Positions 1 through 8,733 of a stretch of 64,000 nt of DNA are shown one piece after another. The notes beneath the pieces were generated by a model. It was not told where the DNA came from and did not search any database. It saw only the letters and a program-made list of their open reading frames with translations. The position numbers were made by a program, and so were the translations under genes. The DNA comes from JARDZU01 sp963730285 (GTDB taxonomy: Bacteria > Actinomycetota > Acidimicrobiia > Spongiisociales > ZC4RG35): positions 62,001 to 126,000 of the forward strand of contig CAVSQY010000008.1 of assembly GCA_963730285.1 (NCBI GenBank). The letters run 5' to 3'. How positions within the stretch are numbered: the stretch's first letter is position 1; each line of letters opens with the position of its first letter.

Positions 1-342
1 GCCGGCGACTCGATCGCTGAGAGCCTTCGCATACCTCTTGCACTCACCATCTTCTCCGGGGGCGCTTTCTGGCATCTCTTTCTCCAGATTCGAGCAGACG
101 GCGCGATGCGTCCACGTTCGGCGGTCGGGCCATTCACCGTGACGATCATCTGCTCGCATCCCGGGCGTTTGGCGACGCTGTTCCCAGGTGAGGCACGATT
201 GCAGGTCATCTACCGGGGCGACGATGCCGGTGTGGTCAGCGATGAGATGGCCGCCGTCATCGCCGACGAGATCGGCACGACGTCGTCGGTGGTATGGGTG
301 GACGGCGACGGATATCGCGTCGCACCTTTGCGAGCTCGTTGA
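1..342 (+). CDS. Hypothetical protein, 5'-truncated by the window edge
   Basis: The frame is open from the first base of the window to a TGA at 340-342, giving the last 113 residues of a protein whose start lies outside. An internal ATG at 106 exists, but the open frame continues upstream of it. The fragment has a hydrophobic patch near its start and a short, acidic, globular-looking C-terminal half. I recognise no family motif. It ends 4 bp before the acyltransferase start at 347, on the same strand, so the two may be co-transcribed. Function unknown. Confidence 0.6.
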   Translation, partial: AGDSIAESLRIPLALTIFSGGAFWHLFLQIRADGAMRPRSAVGPFTVTIICSHPGRLATLFPGEARLQVIYRGDDAGVVSDEMAAVIADEIGTTSSVVWVDGDGYRVAPLRAR

Positions 343-346
343 GCCG

Positions 347-916
347 ATGAGATGGCTGGCCGAGCTCTACCTCAGACTGCGCGGATGGGAATTCGTCGGG
401 GAAGTCCCCGATATCCCCAAGATGATCATCGTCGGAGGGCCTCACACCTCCAACTGGGATTTCGTGGTCTTTCTCGGCGCCATCCGCCATTGGCACATCT
501 CGCCGCGTTACATCGGAAAGCACACGCTTTTCCGATGGCCGGCCGGCTGGTTCTTCAGGAGGATGGGTGGGATCCCGGTCGACCGAGGCCGGCCCGGTGG
601 CCTGGTCGGTCAGGTCGCCGATGCGTTTGCCGCCAACGACCGGCTGATCCTCGTGATATCGCCTGAAGGAACGCGGCGGGCTGTCCCCTATTGGAAATCG
701 GGGTTTGTGAAGATTGCCGAAAAGGCCAAGGTACCCATCGTCCCGGCATTCATCTCATATGAGAACAAGGAGGTAGGCCTTGGCTCACCCATCCGTTTCA
801 CAGGGGATGAGGGAGTGCTCATGGACCAGATCCGTAGCTTCGTCCGTCACGGCGATGGGCTCCACCCCGAGGGAAAGGGCCCGGTGAGGCTGAAGGATGA
901 GGAGGGCATCTCATGA
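347..916 (+). CDS. 1-acylglycerol-3-phosphate acyltransferase-like (PlsC family)
   Basis: Predicted membrane-associated acyltransferase of the LPLAT/PlsC superfamily, which moves an acyl group onto lysophosphatidate or a related acceptor. The protein is 189 residues. It carries the catalytic HX4D motif (HTSNWD, H33-D38) and the substrate-phosphate motif PEGTR at 106-110. I chose ATG 347 because the homology begins just after it; the open frame extends upstream to 188 but that part is a shadow of the preceding gene. It is shorter than typical PlsC (about 240 residues) and fits the compact subgroup often annotated simply as acyltransferase. Its 3' end overlaps the convergent dinB by 6 bp. The acceptor substrate cannot be read from the sequence. 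Confidence 0.85.
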   Translation: MRWLAELYLRLRGWEFVGEVPDIPKMIIVGGPHTSNWDFVVFLGAIRHWHISPRYIGKHTLFRWPAGWFFRRMGGIPVDRGRPGGLVGQVADAFAANDRLILVISPEGTRRAVPYWKSGFVKIAEKAKVPIVPAFISYENKEVGLGSPIRFTGDEGVLMDQIRSFVRHGDGLHPEGKGPVRLKDEEGIS

Positions 917-2134
917 CCGCTCGGCCAGACGCCTGAAGTCCTCTGACACGACACTGCCGACTAGCCGCCCACCTCTGTGCAGGAGATCACGACCAAAACG
1001 CTCCCGAATGCCGTCCACCGAGTCGTCGAGTGCCCTCCGCTTCAGGTCGAGCGTGCTTCCCGGGTCGAGAACACCGCCCGCACCGACCGGTAGCTCGAGC
1101 TGGAGACACTCGTCGGTCACCAGGTTGGACACCGACAACCCGATGAGAGTGACCGGTTCGGTCTGGTTCTCGATGGCCCTCTCCAGGAGCACCTGGCCCA
1201 GCTCGACGATGGCAGCTGTCGAATCGGTGGGCGCCCCGAGTGTGTGGCTACGCGAAACTTGTCGTGGGCCTGGATATCGAACCCGCACGGTGAGTGTCGA
1301 CCCGGCACGCTCCTTCTTGCGAAGACGCCGGCCGATGCGATCGGCAAGGCCGAGCACCACGACGGCCATTTGATCGTGGTCGGTCAGTCCCCTGCCCAAT
1401 GCCTGCTGGCTGCCGACACTCCCGGCTCGCCTCCCTCCAAGGACACGGCGCGGGTCACGGTTCCAGGCGAGGGAATGAAGGGCACCGCCGGGCACCGATC
1501 CCAGCTTCGTGCGCAGGGACTCGACCGGGACGTCGGCCAGGTCGCCGATGGTGAACAGCCCGAGTCGGTGGAGGCCTGCCGCCGTGACCCGGCCTACGCC
1601 CCACATCGCCTCCACAGGGAGGGGATGGAGAAACTCGAGCTCTGACCCCTTCTCGATAACCACCAGCCCGTCCGGTTTAGCCCTCGCCGAGCCGATCTTG
1701 GCGAGAAACTTGGTCGAGGCGATGCCAACGGAAAGGGGAAGACCCACCTCATCCCTGGCCCGTCGCCTCAGGTCCCGCGCGATCTGCGAGGGAGACCCGA
1801 GCAGGTGAGTCGAGCCGCTCACATCCAGGAACGCCTCGTCGATCGAGATCTGCTCGATGATCGGGGTGGCGTCTTCGAGAATGGCCATGATCTGTGCCGA
1901 GAAATCGAGATAGCGATCGAAATGGCCCTCGACCGCCACGGCCTCAGGGCAAAGGCCCTTTGCTTCCCGGACCGGCATCGGCGCCCTGATCCCGTAGGCG
2001 CGGGCCTCATATGAGGCGGCGAGAACGACGCCAGTCCCCACCAGGACAGGCCTGCCTCGCAGAGAGGGATCGAGGAGTTGCTCAACGGATGCATAGAAGG
2101 CGTCGAGATCCGCGTGGAGGATGGTGGGCTCCAT
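911..2134 (-). CDS. dinB: DNA polymerase IV (Y-family translesion polymerase)
   Basis: Y-family polymerase that copies past damaged bases. The 407-residue length is normal for the family. The N-terminal HADLDAFY motif supplies the first metal-binding Asp (D9), and SIDEAFLD around 97-104 supplies D99/E100. The thumb and little-finger domains follow. ATG at 2134 begins right at the conserved N-terminus. No LexA box is visible in the 51 bp between this gene and the upstream ligase gene, so there is no sequence sign of SOS control here. The ligase on the same strand lies 51 bp upstream and the two could be co-transcribed, but they have no obvious functional link. Confidence 0.95.
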   Translation of the reverse strand: MEPTILHADLDAFYASVEQLLDPSLRGRPVLVGTGVVLAASYEARAYGIRAPMPVREAKGLCPEAVAVEGHFDRYLDFSAQIMAILEDATPIIEQISIDEAFLDVSGSTHLLGSPSQIARDLRRRARDEVGLPLSVGIASTKFLAKIGSARAKPDGLVVIEKGSELEFLHPLPVEAMWGVGRVTAAGLHRLGLFTIGDLADVPVESLRTKLGSVPGGALHSLAWNRDPRRVLGGRRAGSVGSQQALGRGLTDHDQMAVVVLGLADRIGRRLRKKERAGSTLTVRVRYPGPRQVSRSHTLGAPTDSTAAIVELGQVLLERAIENQTEPVTLIGLSVSNLVTDECLQLELPVGAGGVLDPGSTLDLKRRALDDSVDGIRERFGRDLLHRGGRLVGSVVSEDFRRLAERS

Positions 2135-2185
2135 ATACGGAGCATCACGGCGATCTGTGACAGAAACCGAAAGGGGCCTCTCTGG

Positions 2186-3682
2186 TCAGGCAGAGCCCCT
2201 GAGAGCGCCACGGTCCACCTTGCCCAGATGGGTCCGGGGGAGCTCGTCGAGAAAGATGACGCGGCGGGGGTGTTTGTAGGGCTCCAGCCTGTCGAGTGAC
2301 CAGCTCTTCAGGTCATCCTCGGTGACGTCATGAGCGACGACGAATGCCACCGGCTTGAGAAGGCCCGTGTCGTCGGCGATGGCCACAACCGCACACTCAG
2401 CGACGCATTCATGCTCGAGGAGCACCGACTCGAGCTCCTGGGGCCTGAACCACTTGCCCTTGATCTTCACAGCGTCATCGGCGCGCCCCCGATGTGTGAC
2501 CAGTCCGCTCGCGTCGATCGACACCAGGTCGCCGCCCGCAAACCAACCAGCCCTGAAGGCCTTCGCCGTTGCTCCCGGGTTGCGCCAATAGCCGAGACCC
2601 AGCGATTCGCCATGCACCCAGAGCCGACCCACCTCACCCGGATCCACCGGCACGCCCTCGTCGTCGGCGGCTTTGATCTCAAAGCCGGGGACCACCCGAC
2701 CCAATGTCCCGGGGACAACGCCGCCCGGGACATTGGACACGAATATGTGCCACATCTCGGCAGTGCCCAACCCGTCGAGCAACTCGACTCCGAAGCTGTC
2801 GACCCATTGTCGGTACAGGGTGTCGGGCAGTGCCTCGCCCGCCGACGTCGCCAGGCGGAGGGAGCTCAGGTCACGGACGGCAGAATCGGCCGCACCGAGC
2901 ATCTGATTGATTGCGGAAGGGACGTTTATCAGCACGGTGGCGCGGTGTCTCTCGACCCGGTCGAAAAGGGCACCCGGTGTCGAGGGGCCCGGGAAGAGAA
3001 CGGCCGATGCCCCCACCGACATCGGGAAGAACAGGTTCGAGCCCATCGCGTAGCCGAAGTACAGCTTCGGGACTGCGATGGTGACATCGTCCTCAGAGAG
3101 TGACAAGGTTCCCTGGCCGTAGAGCCGGGTCGTGTTGGCGAAGGAGCGATGGGTTTGGACGACGGCCTTGGGAAGGCCGGTGGTCCCACCCGAGAAGATC
3201 CAAAGGGCGGGATCCATCGCATCTGTGTCCACGGTGTCCACGTGGCCGTCGGGAAGTTCCATCCCCGGCCGGACGATCGACACGTTGGGAGGGTCGAAGG
3301 CGGCAAGGCCCACGGCCCGCCTGAAGGAAGGCTCGTACTCGTCGCCAACCAGGACCGCCGACGGCTCGGCCAGGTCGACGATCCCGGCCGTCGCCGGATC
3401 GGGCAGGCCCGGATTGAGCATCACCCCGACCGCGCCGATGCGGAGCACGCCGAAGAGCGCCGCCACGTATTCGAGACCATCTGGAAGCAGGAGCAACACG
3501 CGGTCTTCCCGCTCGACGCCCAGATCGAGTAGGACACGGGCAAACCCTGACGCCGCCGAATCGAGGTCCTCGTAGGAGATGTCGCCCCGGTCCAGACGAA
3601 GAGCCACCCTGGATCCCTTCGCCTCCCTGAGACGATCACGGAGCAAGAAGTCATCGATGTTGAGATGCTCCGGCCAAGTCAC
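2186..3682 (-). CDS. AMP-dependent acyl-CoA synthetase, benzoate-CoA ligase-like
   Basis: ANL-superfamily ligase that activates a carboxylic acid through an acyl-AMP to the CoA thioester. It is 498 residues with a GTG start at 3682. The P-loop-like A3 motif SGGTTGLPK is at 164-172, the LDGLGTAEMWHIF region is followed by the adenylate-binding segment, and the invariant A10 lysine is K488 in LGKVDR. The order and spacing of motifs, and the GTAEMWHIFVSN stretch, resemble aryl-CoA ligases (benzoate/2-aminobenzoate type) more than fatty acyl-CoA ligases. The Trp-degrading kynA/kynU genes 4 kb away would produce anthranilate, so 2-aminobenzoate is a possible substrate; this is inference only. Confidence 0.85.
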   Translation of the reverse strand: MTWPEHLNIDDFLLRDRLREAKGSRVALRLDRGDISYEDLDSAASGFARVLLDLGVEREDRVLLLLPDGLEYVAALFGVLRIGAVGVMLNPGLPDPATAGIVDLAEPSAVLVGDEYEPSFRRAVGLAAFDPPNVSIVRPGMELPDGHVDTVDTDAMDPALWIFSGGTTGLPKAVVQTHRSFANTTRLYGQGTLSLSEDDVTIAVPKLYFGYAMGSNLFFPMSVGASAVLFPGPSTPGALFDRVERHRATVLINVPSAINQMLGAADSAVRDLSSLRLATSAGEALPDTLYRQWVDSFGVELLDGLGTAEMWHIFVSNVPGGVVPGTLGRVVPGFEIKAADDEGVPVDPGEVGRLWVHGESLGLGYWRNPGATAKAFRAGWFAGGDLVSIDASGLVTHRGRADDAVKIKGKWFRPQELESVLLEHECVAECAVVAIADDTGLLKPVAFVVAHDVTEDDLKSWSLDRLEPYKHPRRVIFLDELPRTHLGKVDRGALRGSA

Positions 3683-3741
3683 ATGTCGAAGCTACCAAGT
3701 CAGGCCTCTATCAGATCGGGGCCTCGCCCGCCGGGACGGCT

Positions 3742-4479
3742 TCAGGCCTCCGGCGAAAAGCGATACGGAAGCTCGAGCCGGTTGGCTCGCATTAGCTCGT
3801 CGTCACCCATGATCGTCTCGGTCGGCCCCTCCGCGACGATCGTTCCGCCATTCATGACCATCGAACGCGGACACAGTTCAAAGGCGAAAGGGAGGTCGTG
3901 CGTGACTATCAGCTGGGTGATCTCCAGCCCGGACAGGAGATCTATCAACTCCCTACGGGAGGCCGGATCGAGATTCGATGTCGGCTCGTCCAGGACCAGG
4001 ATCTCCGGCCTCATCGAGAGCACGGTGGCGATCGCCACACGTCGTCTCTCGCCATAGCTCAGATGATGGGGAGCGCGATCGATGTTGTGCGACATCGAGA
4101 CAGCAGATAGGGCCTCGTCGACCCTCTCCTCGAGCTCCCGCCCTTCGATACCCAGATTTGCCGGGCCAAACGCCACGTCCTGGCCGACGGTGGGCATGAA
4201 GAGTTGGTCGTCCGGGTCTTGAAAGACCAGACCCACCCGCCGGCGCACCTCCAGGAGGTTCTCCTCGGTTACCTCGAGCCCAGCCACCTGGATCGAACCG
4301 CCCGATGGTCTCAATATCCCGTTGAGGTGGAGCAGGAGGGTGGTCTTGCCTGCACCGTTGGGCCCGAGCAATGAGACCCGCTCGCCTGGGTGAACGTGGA
4401 GGTTCACGTCCCGTAGGGCGCGGAAACCGTCCGGGTAGGCGAATCCAAGACCCACGACTTGCAGGGAAGGAGAGCTCAT
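3742..4479 (-). CDS. cbiO: ECF transporter ATPase, cobalt/nickel type (CbiO)
   Basis: Energising ATPase of an energy-coupling-factor metal importer. It is 245 residues. Walker A GPNGAGKT is at 39-46, a modified signature LSYGE (in place of LSGGQ) at 140-144, and Walker B ending in DEP at 164-166. I start it at ATG 4479 rather than at the longer open frame to 4548, because ATG 4479 overlaps the cbiQ stop codon by 4 bp and directly precedes the ABC domain. It is the last gene of fur-cbiMN-cbiQ-cbiO. The single-ATPase arrangement is normal for CbiMNQO/NikMNQO systems. Confidence 0.92.
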   Translation of the reverse strand: MSSPSLQVVGLGFAYPDGFRALRDVNLHVHPGERVSLLGPNGAGKTTLLLHLNGILRPSGGSIQVAGLEVTEENLLEVRRRVGLVFQDPDDQLFMPTVGQDVAFGPANLGIEGRELEERVDEALSAVSMSHNIDRAPHHLSYGERRRVAIATVLSMRPEILVLDEPTSNLDPASRRELIDLLSGLEITQLIVTHDLPFAFELCPRSMVMNGGTIVAEGPTETIMGDDELMRANRLELPYRFSPEA

Positions 4480-5246
4480 CGAATGACTGTCATCGACAGC
4501 ACGGCGATGAGCATGGTGCAGACAGACACGGCAAGCCCCCCCGCCCACTGGGACCCGGTGGCGGGCCGATCACCGAATCGGGGCATTCTCCCGTCGTATC
4601 CCCGGGCCACCATCGCATGATGCAGTCTCTCCCCACGCTCGAAAGACCTGATGAAGAGTGATCCGGCCGAGACGGCCATCGGCCCGGCCTGCCAGAACCA
4701 ACGCGCCTGGTAGCCACGTGCGGCCATCGCAACACGGCGACGGGCGAACTCACCCGCCACGATGTCGAGATACCTGACCATGAAGCCAATGATGGCCGTG
4801 AGGACCCGCGGGACATGGATCCGATCCAGTCCCTTGATCAGCTCCGGGATCGGCGTGGTTGCAGCCAGGATCACCGAGGCTCCCACACCCATCGTCGCCT
4901 TGCCCACGATGGCCCAGGCGCCCCACAAACCTTCAACTGAGAGCGAGATGCCAAGGATCACGGTGTCCGGGGCCGGCCCGAAGAAGGGGAGCAACGCAGC
5001 AAAGACCAAGATCGGCGTCTCGACGGTCATTCGCAGCAGCACGGTTCGCGGCCTCAACTCGGCGAGGACCATCACACCGACCATCAGGGCAGCCGCGAGG
5101 AAATACGCCCAGATCGCCTCGCGTGGGATGGCTACCACAGAGAAGACAAACAACAGCAGGCCCACCAGCTTGACCTGGGCCGGCACACGATGCACGGGAG
5201 TGTCCCCATGAACGTAGAGGGCGTGGGCGTGAGCGGTGCCGCTCAG
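4476..5246 (-). CDS. cbiQ: ECF transporter transmembrane T component (CbiQ)
   Basis: The T component couples ATPase movement to the metal-binding CbiM unit. Several hydrophobic helices and the two Ala-Arg-Gly coupling signatures (AARGY near the middle, ARGYDG near the C-terminus) are visible. The first conventional start is GTG 5195 (239 residues). However, the same frame upstream encodes AHAHALYVHGDTPVHR, which is the family's usual N-terminus. The only start-like codon near it is CTG 5246, whose CTGA overlaps the cbiMN stop. I therefore extend the gene to 5246 (256 residues), as a tentative non-canonical start. Confidence 0.8.
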   Translation of the reverse strand: MSGTAHAHALYVHGDTPVHRVPAQVKLVGLLLFVFSVVAIPREAIWAYFLAAALMVGVMVLAELRPRTVLLRMTVETPILVFAALLPFFGPAPDTVILGISLSVEGLWGAWAIVGKATMGVGASVILAATTPIPELIKGLDRIHVPRVLTAIIGFMVRYLDIVAGEFARRRVAMAARGYQARWFWQAGPMAVSAGSLFIRSFERGERLHHAMVARGYDGRMPRFGDRPATGSQWAGGLAVSVCTMLIAVLSMTVIR

Positions 5247-6235
5247 ACCGAGGCCCTGTTTCGTTTGCGCAACATGGCGAAGCCACCAACGATCCCCAGG
5301 CCTACCAAAAAGGTGACGCCGATCCCCAGGAGCCCGCTGACCCTGATGCCCAAATTCTCATCCTGGACACCGCTCACCCTGTAACCCGCCAGGGGTGAAG
5401 CGGCCACCGCACCGTCCGTGACGTCTTGGGCAATGCCCTGGTCGACCGTGAGGCGCTCCAGACCGTCCGGCTGGCTCGAGGCGAGGGGGGCGACGACCAG
5501 GACGAGCACTGCCGCCACGACCAAACCCACAGTTGCGAATCCCCAGACGCCCGACCTGACCGTACGCGTGTTGGGCGTTGTCATGCCTAGAAGGCCCTCG
5601 GTCCCGGCAATGACTCCGGGACGCGCCGCCGCCACGGCTCCCACGGTTGCCGCCGAGATCAAGCCCTCGCCGAGACCGATCAGGAAGTGCGTCCCAACCA
5701 TGGCGGTGAAGACAGCACCGATCGGGGCGGCGCCACGTCCACCTGCGGCGTATTCCACGACAAATGCCAGAGAAGCCGCCACCACCGAGATGAGGCCTGC
5801 ACTGAATGTCGCCACCATCGCCGAGGTCCAATTCTTGGGGAGGACCTGCATCAGACCCCTGAAGACGAGCCAGCCAACAGCACCGGTGACCAGCGCCATG
5901 TTGACCACGTTGAGCCCGAGAGCAGTGACCCCGCCGTCGGCAAAGAGGAGCGCTTGGACCATGAGCACCACCGTCACTGCCAGCGTGCCCAACCAGGGAC
6001 CCACCAGTATGACCGCCAAGGCTCCCCCCAACAGGTGCCCGGAGGTGCCGGCCGCGACTGGGAAGTTCAACATCTGAAGGGCAAAGATGAACGCTGCGAC
6101 GAGACCGGTCAGAGCAATCCGATGGTCTTGCAGGTACCGGCCTGCTCGTTTCAGCGAGACACCGACTCCGGCTGCTGCCAATGTCGCCGCACCAACCGAG
6201 GTGGGGAGGTCGACGAATCCATCCGGGATGTGCAC
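5243..6235 (-). CDS. cbiM: Fused ECF metal-binding component CbiM-CbiN
   Basis: Substrate-specific component for Co2+/Ni2+-type ions. GTG 6235 is chosen because it gives the N-terminus Met-His-Ile-Pro-Asp-Gly-Phe; in this family the amino terminus, His2 and nearby residues coordinate the metal, so the exact start matters. An AAAGG ribosome binding site lies just upstream. About 220 residues of multi-helix CbiM are followed by a CbiN-like part: one helix, a periplasmic loop with PDGLERLTVD, then a final helix. The product is 330 residues. CbiM and CbiN are often separate genes, but fusions are known. Co, Ni or another divalent ion cannot be separated from sequence alone. Confidence 0.9.
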   Translation of the reverse strand: MHIPDGFVDLPTSVGAATLAAAGVGVSLKRAGRYLQDHRIALTGLVAAFIFALQMLNFPVAAGTSGHLLGGALAVILVGPWLGTLAVTVVLMVQALLFADGGVTALGLNVVNMALVTGAVGWLVFRGLMQVLPKNWTSAMVATFSAGLISVVAASLAFVVEYAAGGRGAAPIGAVFTAMVGTHFLIGLGEGLISAATVGAVAAARPGVIAGTEGLLGMTTPNTRTVRSGVWGFATVGLVVAAVLVLVVAPLASSQPDGLERLTVDQGIAQDVTDGAVAASPLAGYRVSGVQDENLGIRVSGLLGIGVTFLVGLGIVGGFAMLRKRNRASV

Positions 6236-6241
6236 TTCAGC

Positions 6242-6266
6242 CTTTCTGCGATCTAGTCGCAATAAG
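6242..6266 (-). promoter_or_regulatory. Candidate operator: inverted repeat between fur and cbiMN
   Basis: The 32-bp gap between the Fur-family gene and cbiMN holds an inverted repeat read on the minus strand as TGCGA, five bases, TCGCA. It sits upstream of the cbiMN ribosome binding site. It could be an operator for the adjacent regulator, but five-base arms are short and may occur by chance. Confidence 0.3.
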
Positions 6267-6267
6267 G

Positions 6268-6744
6268 TTAGTGCTCCGACCCCTCGCGGTGCTCGCCCGC
6301 GCATCTGGCACATAGACCAGACAATGCAAAGTGGCTGAGATCCGGGCGGAAACCCGTCGCCAGAGTGATCGCCTCGGCAAATCGGGTGGTCTCGTCCTCA
6401 GGGAGCGTCAGCGTGTCCCCGCAGATCCTGCAGACGAGGTGCTGATGACCGGCATCATCGGCCAGGTGATACACCGATGGGCCATGGCCGAGATGTGAAT
6501 GGACCAACACCCCTGTCTCTTGAAGGGCATCCAGCGTCCGATACACCGTCGAGCGATCGACCCTGGTTCCGGCCTGGGCGCGGGCCAACCGATATATGTC
6601 GGCAGCGGTCAAATGTCGGTCGTGTGACGCCGCGACCACCACGCAAACCGCTTGACGTGCCCTGGTGATGCGAAATCCCCTCTCGCTCAGAACCTCTATC
6701 AGATCTTGCGCTTCGATGTGCACGGGCCTGAGAGTACGACTCAT
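6268..6744 (-). CDS. Fur-family metal-responsive transcriptional regulator
   Basis: A 158-residue Fur/Zur/Nur-type repressor. The N-terminal winged helix includes STVYRTLD at 65-72, the DNA-recognition region of the family. The C-terminal dimerisation domain has a His-rich metal site around H100 and H102 and two CxxC pairs (C105/C108 and C145/C148), the structural zinc site. It is the first gene of the metal-uptake operon and very probably controls it. The SDR gene diverges only 29 bp away. The specific metal (Zn, Ni, Co or Fe) is not decided by these residues; co-location with CbiMNQO favours Ni, Co or Zn. Confidence 0.9.
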   Translation of the reverse strand: MSRTLRPVHIEAQDLIEVLSERGFRITRARQAVCVVVAASHDRHLTAADIYRLARAQAGTRVDRSTVYRTLDALQETGVLVHSHLGHGPSVYHLADDAGHQHLVCRICGDTLTLPEDETTRFAEAITLATGFRPDLSHFALSGLCARCAGEHREGSEH

Positions 6745-6773
6745 CCCCGGCCCGTGGCTACCGTCGTCTTGCT

Positions 6774-7574
6774 TTGGCTCTGGCAGTGGTGACCGGCCCC
6801 AATTCCGGTATCGGCAGACAGGTGACTCTCAGTCTGGCCCGCACGGGATTTCATGTGGTTGGCGCGGGTCGCTCGGAACAGAAGATCGGCAAAGTGATCG
6901 ACGAGATCACGTCGTCCGGGGGCACCGCCGAATACCTCGACCTCGACCTTTCGTCCCTCGACTCGGTTCGGGGCGCTGTCGAGACACTTCTCGGGACCGG
7001 TCGGGAAGTGGCCTTGCTGGTCAACAATGCCGGGGTGGGCGTCAATAGGCGGGGGCTGACCGACGATGGGTTTGAAGTCCATTTCGGGATCAACCACCTC
7101 GGCCATTTCGCCCTCACCATGGGTCTGGCCCCCGCGCTGAGCTCGGGAGCGCGCGTCGTCTCCCTGGCCAGCGCCGTCCACCATCGCGCCGATGGCATCG
7201 ACTTCGACGGGGTGCGACGACCCACTCGGTTGATTGGGCTCCATGAGTACGCCGTGTCGAAACTGGCCAACGTGCTCTTCACCAGGGAGTTGGCGCGAAG
7301 AGCCGAGAAATTCACGACATATGCCGTGCACCCGGGTTTCGTGGACACTCGCCTCATCCCCCGGTGGGTCAAACCTTTCGTCAGAAAGAGCCTGATCACT
7401 CCAGCACAGGGTGCGGACACCGTGCTCTGGTGTGCCACGTCCCCGGAGGTCGCCGGACAGACCGGGCTCTATTACCAGCGACGACACGTGGCCACGCCCT
7501 CACCCACGGCGCTCGATGATGATCTCGCCCACGAATTGTGGACGAGGTCATCGGCCTGGGTCGACCCCAGTTGA
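6774..7574 (+). CDS. Short-chain dehydrogenase/reductase
   Basis: NAD(P)-dependent oxidoreductase with the Rossmann glycine motif TGPNSGIG at 7-14, NNAG at 84-87 and the catalytic YxxxK as Y159/K163. The 266 residues and the later LHEYAVSKLANVLFT stretch resemble retinol-dehydrogenase-like SDRs. The start is a TTG at 6774; no ATG or GTG fits in frame and the glycine motif begins only six residues in. It diverges from the fur operon and lies 70 bp upstream of the tryptophan dioxygenase gene, so it may belong to that operon. The substrate is unknown. Confidence 0.88.
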   Translation: MALAVVTGPNSGIGRQVTLSLARTGFHVVGAGRSEQKIGKVIDEITSSGGTAEYLDLDLSSLDSVRGAVETLLGTGREVALLVNNAGVGVNRRGLTDDGFEVHFGINHLGHFALTMGLAPALSSGARVVSLASAVHHRADGIDFDGVRRPTRLIGLHEYAVSKLANVLFTRELARRAEKFTTYAVHPGFVDTRLIPRWVKPFVRKSLITPAQGADTVLWCATSPEVAGQTGLYYQRRHVATPSPTALDDDLAHELWTRSSAWVDPS

Positions 7575-7644
7575 TCGACTCCCCCTGACGGCCGTTGGCG
7601 GCACAGCGAGACAAAGCGGACGGGCGATCATTACCGTCGTTGAT

Positions 7645-8733
7645 GTGCAGGATCGAGAAGGGCTCTACTACGGCGACTATCTCCAGCTGGAGAAGATCCT
7701 GGGCGCCCAAGACCTGGAGAGCACGAAGTCCGGAGCGACGGTCCATGACGAGATGTTGTTCATCATCGTCCACCAGGCCTATGAGTTGTGGTTCAAGCAG
7801 ATCCTCTGGGAGCTCGACGACCTGATCACCATCTTCGGCGAAGACCTGGTGGACGAGGCGATGATGGGGACAGCGGTTGCCCGTCTTCGCCGCATCTCCG
7901 CGATCCAGGCTCTCCTGGTGCAACAGATCTCGGTGTTGGAGACCATGACCGCCCTCGACTTCCTCGATTTTCGCGACCATCTCTTCCCGGCATCGGGGTT
8001 CCAATCGGCGCAGTTCCGGATGGTCGAGAACAAACTCGGGCTGCTTCCGGGCAGCCGGTTGTTTCTGGCGGGCGCTCCGTATACCTCTCGCTTCACCGAC
8101 GAGGACAAGGCCCTGGTCGAAACGACCGAGCACACGGTGTCATTGTTCGACCTGGTGGAGAGATGGCTGGAGAGAACCCCTTTCCTGGATCACGGCGACT
8201 TCAGCTTCTGGGAGGAGTTTCAGGAAGCGGTGAGACAGCGGCTCGAGGCCGACCGGCGGGTGGTGGAGTCGAACCCGAACCTGACGGATGACGAGAAGAC
8301 CGCCCAGGTCAAGGACTTCGACATCACCATGGAGCAATATGAGGCGCTCTTCGATCCGGCGAAGCACGCCGAGCAACAGGCGGCGGGCAGACGGCGGCTA
8401 TCTCACCGCGCAACCCAGGCGGCCTTGTTCATCAATCTGTATCGGGACCAGCCGGCCTTGCAGGAGGCATATCGCCTCCTGGACCTGCTGATGGACGTCG
8501 ACGAGGGATTCACCACGTGGCGATACCGTCACGCCCAAATGGCACTCCGGATGATCGGCCGCCGGATCGGGACGGGAGGTTCCGCGGGGGCCAAGTACCT
8601 CGAGAAGTCAGCCGAGCGGAGCCGTGTGTTCGGTGACCTCTTCAATCTGGCCACTTTCCTCATCCCTCGAGCTGACCGGCCGCCACTCCCGGAGAGCATC
8701 ATGGAATCGATGCGTTTCAGATTCGAGCAATGA
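7645..8733 (+). CDS. kynA: Tryptophan 2,3-dioxygenase
   Basis: Haem enzyme that opens the indole ring of L-tryptophan with O2 to give N-formylkynurenine. From GTG 7645 it is 362 residues, longer than many proteobacterial forms (about 280) and nearer the animal-type length. The distal-side segment FIIVHQAYELWFKQ is at 39-52 (H43). The proximal haem His is around residue 296 in WRYRHAQMAL, followed by the substrate-binding GTGGSAG. The 3' end overlaps kynU by ATGA (8730-8733), so the two are translationally coupled. Kynurenine formamidase is not in this cluster and must come from elsewhere or from an unrelated hydrolase. Confidence 0.95.
   Translation: MQDREGLYYGDYLQLEKILGAQDLESTKSGATVHDEMLFIIVHQAYELWFKQILWELDDLITIFGEDLVDEAMMGTAVARLRRISAIQALLVQQISVLETMTALDFLDFRDHLFPASGFQSAQFRMVENKLGLLPGSRLFLAGAPYTSRFTDEDKALVETTEHTVSLFDLVERWLERTPFLDHGDFSFWEEFQEAVRQRLEADRRVVESNPNLTDDEKTAQVKDFDITMEQYEALFDPAKHAEQQAAGRRRLSHRATQAALFINLYRDQPALQEAYRLLDLLMDVDEGFTTWRYRHAQMALRMIGRRIGTGGSAGAKYLEKSAERSRVFGDLFNLATFLIPRADRPPLPESIMESMRFRFEQ

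Noticed and set aside
2135..2185. SOS box upstream of dinB
   Set aside because: The 51-bp gap has no CGAAC/GTTCG pair on either strand.
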